Source of the DNA: a bacterium
GTDB lineage: Bacteria > Vulcanimicrobiota > Vulcanimicrobiia > Vulcanimicrobiales > SCRA01
Direction of reading: 5' to 3'
DNA length: 6,823 nucleotides
NCBI GenBank assembly: GCA_028869325.1
Contig: JAGWST010000465.1
Location: 1 to 6,823 of the forward strand
In this document: piece by piece, positions 6,496 through 6,823 of the stretch
Numbering within the stretch: position 1 is the first letter of the stretch
Layout of the letters: every line of letters begins with the position of its first letter
Notes under the pieces: generated by a model
Database searches by the model: none
Told to the model about the DNA's origin: nothing
What the model saw: the letters and a program-made list of their open reading frames with translations, nothing else
Made by a program: the position numbers and the translations under genes

Positions 6496-6502
6496 GCGAG
6501 CA

Positions 6503-6739
6503 TCACATCTTCCCGCCGGGAACCTCCGGCGGCGGCTTACCGAAGATCGGTCGTCGCGAGACGAAGAGCCGCCACGAGAGCGGAACCTCGATCAACGCGA
6601 TCAGCACGCCCCACCAGGGGGAGAGGTGCAGGTTCGGCGCCAGCACCAAGGCCCACGCCATGATCGTCAGACCGCAGACGAAGTACATGACGTTCAGCCA
6701 CTCACCCGGGGCAAGACGGCGCGGCCCGCGCGGATCCAC
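6503..6739 (-). CDS. Small two-helix membrane protein of unknown function
   Basis: Protein of 78 residues if started at GTG 6737-6739. It has two predicted transmembrane segments, about residues 14-34 (WLNVMYFVCGLTIMAWALVLA) and 42-59 (WWGVLIALIEVPLSWRLF), joined by a short loop with His and Pro, and a basic then Pro/Gly-rich C-terminal tail (SRRPIFGKPPPEVPGG) that is probably cytoplasmic. A GTG at 6752-6754 would add five residues, but it lies in the strong Shine-Dalgarno-like run that better serves the downstream GTG. I do not recognise the family. Small two-helix proteins of this kind often sit beside secondary transporter genes, so the truncated gene just upstream could be a permease, but that is a guess. 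It lies between that gene (gap of about 20 bases) and the PEP mutase-like gene (gap of seven bases). Confidence 0.68.
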   Translation of the reverse strand: MDPRGPRRLAPGEWLNVMYFVCGLTIMAWALVLAPNLHLSPWWGVLIALIEVPLSWRLFVSRRPIFGKPPPEVPGGKM

Positions 6740-6743
6740 GCGG

Positions 6744-6752
6744 CCTCCCTCC
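6744..6752 (-). promoter_or_regulatory. Shine-Dalgarno site deciding the start of the small membrane protein
   Basis: The minus strand reads GGAGGGAGG here, ending four bases before GTG 6737-6739. The first GGAG is nine bases from that GTG. The alternative GTG (6752-6754) overlaps this run and has only AAGGAG (6772-6777) further upstream, 17 bases away, so the downstream GTG is preferred. Confidence 0.5.
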
Positions 6753-6759
6753 ACGCCGC

Positions 6760-6823
6760 TTATGCGGCCATCTCCTTGAGGTCGGGCGGCCGGATCAGCG
6801 GCGCCTTCGTGGCAGCCTGCACC
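6760..6823 (-). CDS. C-terminal end of an unidentified protein (cut by the window edge)
   Basis: In the frame that ends with TAA at 6760-6762, the minus strand is open to the window edge and encodes about 20 residues ending APLIRPPDLKEMAA. The stop lies 20 bases before the GTG of the small membrane protein, with that gene's ribosome-binding site in between, which is normal operon spacing. The composition (no low-complexity run, codons rich in G/C at third positions) looks coding, but 20 residues are too few to identify a family. Confidence 0.45.
   Translation of the reverse strand, partial: VQAATKAPLIRPPDLKEMAA

Noticed and set aside
1..6823. Defence system, prophage, insertion sequence or other new multi-gene system
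   Set aside because: No transposase, integrase, nuclease, toxin-antitoxin or phage protein and no terminal repeats were found; every gene except the small membrane protein, the right-edge fragment and the lipoprotein domain fits a known family.

Overview
The window is high-GC bacterial chromosomal DNA with tightly packed genes on both strands. No mobile element, CRISPR array, rRNA or tRNA gene was found. The style (high GC, Pro/Thr-rich lipoprotein linkers, a SorAB-type sulfite dehydrogenase beside a DnaJ gene) would fit a soil bacterium of a deep-branching phylum such as Candidatus Eremiobacterota. That is an impression only; nothing here fixes the taxonomy.

Plus-strand block (1-4106). It opens with the 3' part of a dnaJ-type co-chaperone gene that has lost half of the usual zinc-finger domain. 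Next is a sulfite oxidase-family molybdenum enzyme (sorA-like), whose start and export signal cannot be found in the expected form. It is followed after 13 bases by a small monohaem c-type cytochrome (sorB-like). The pair should oxidise sulfite to sulfate and pass electrons to cytochrome c. After a 59-base gap holding a strong 10-bp hairpin comes a complete ABC half-exporter (TMD plus NBD), which converges on the next gene with only 26 bases between them.

Minus-strand block (4133-6823). In transcription order, starting at the right edge, there is the tail end of an unidentified gene, then a two-helix small membrane protein, then an isocitrate lyase/PEP mutase-superfamily enzyme 7 bases downstream. 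These three look like one operon. After a 188-base gap with two perfect inverted repeats comes a separate lipoprotein gene. It has a lipobox, a Pro/Thr-rich linker built from tandem repeats (including a 75-bp duplication) and a conserved-looking C-terminal domain of unknown function.

The genes are mostly ordinary housekeeping or metabolic functions. I see no convincing new multi-gene system. The points most worth following are the missing start and export signal of the sulfite dehydrogenase subunit, the DnaJ with only one zinc centre, the hairpin that covers the probable ribosome-binding site of the ABC exporter, and the lipoprotein domain.
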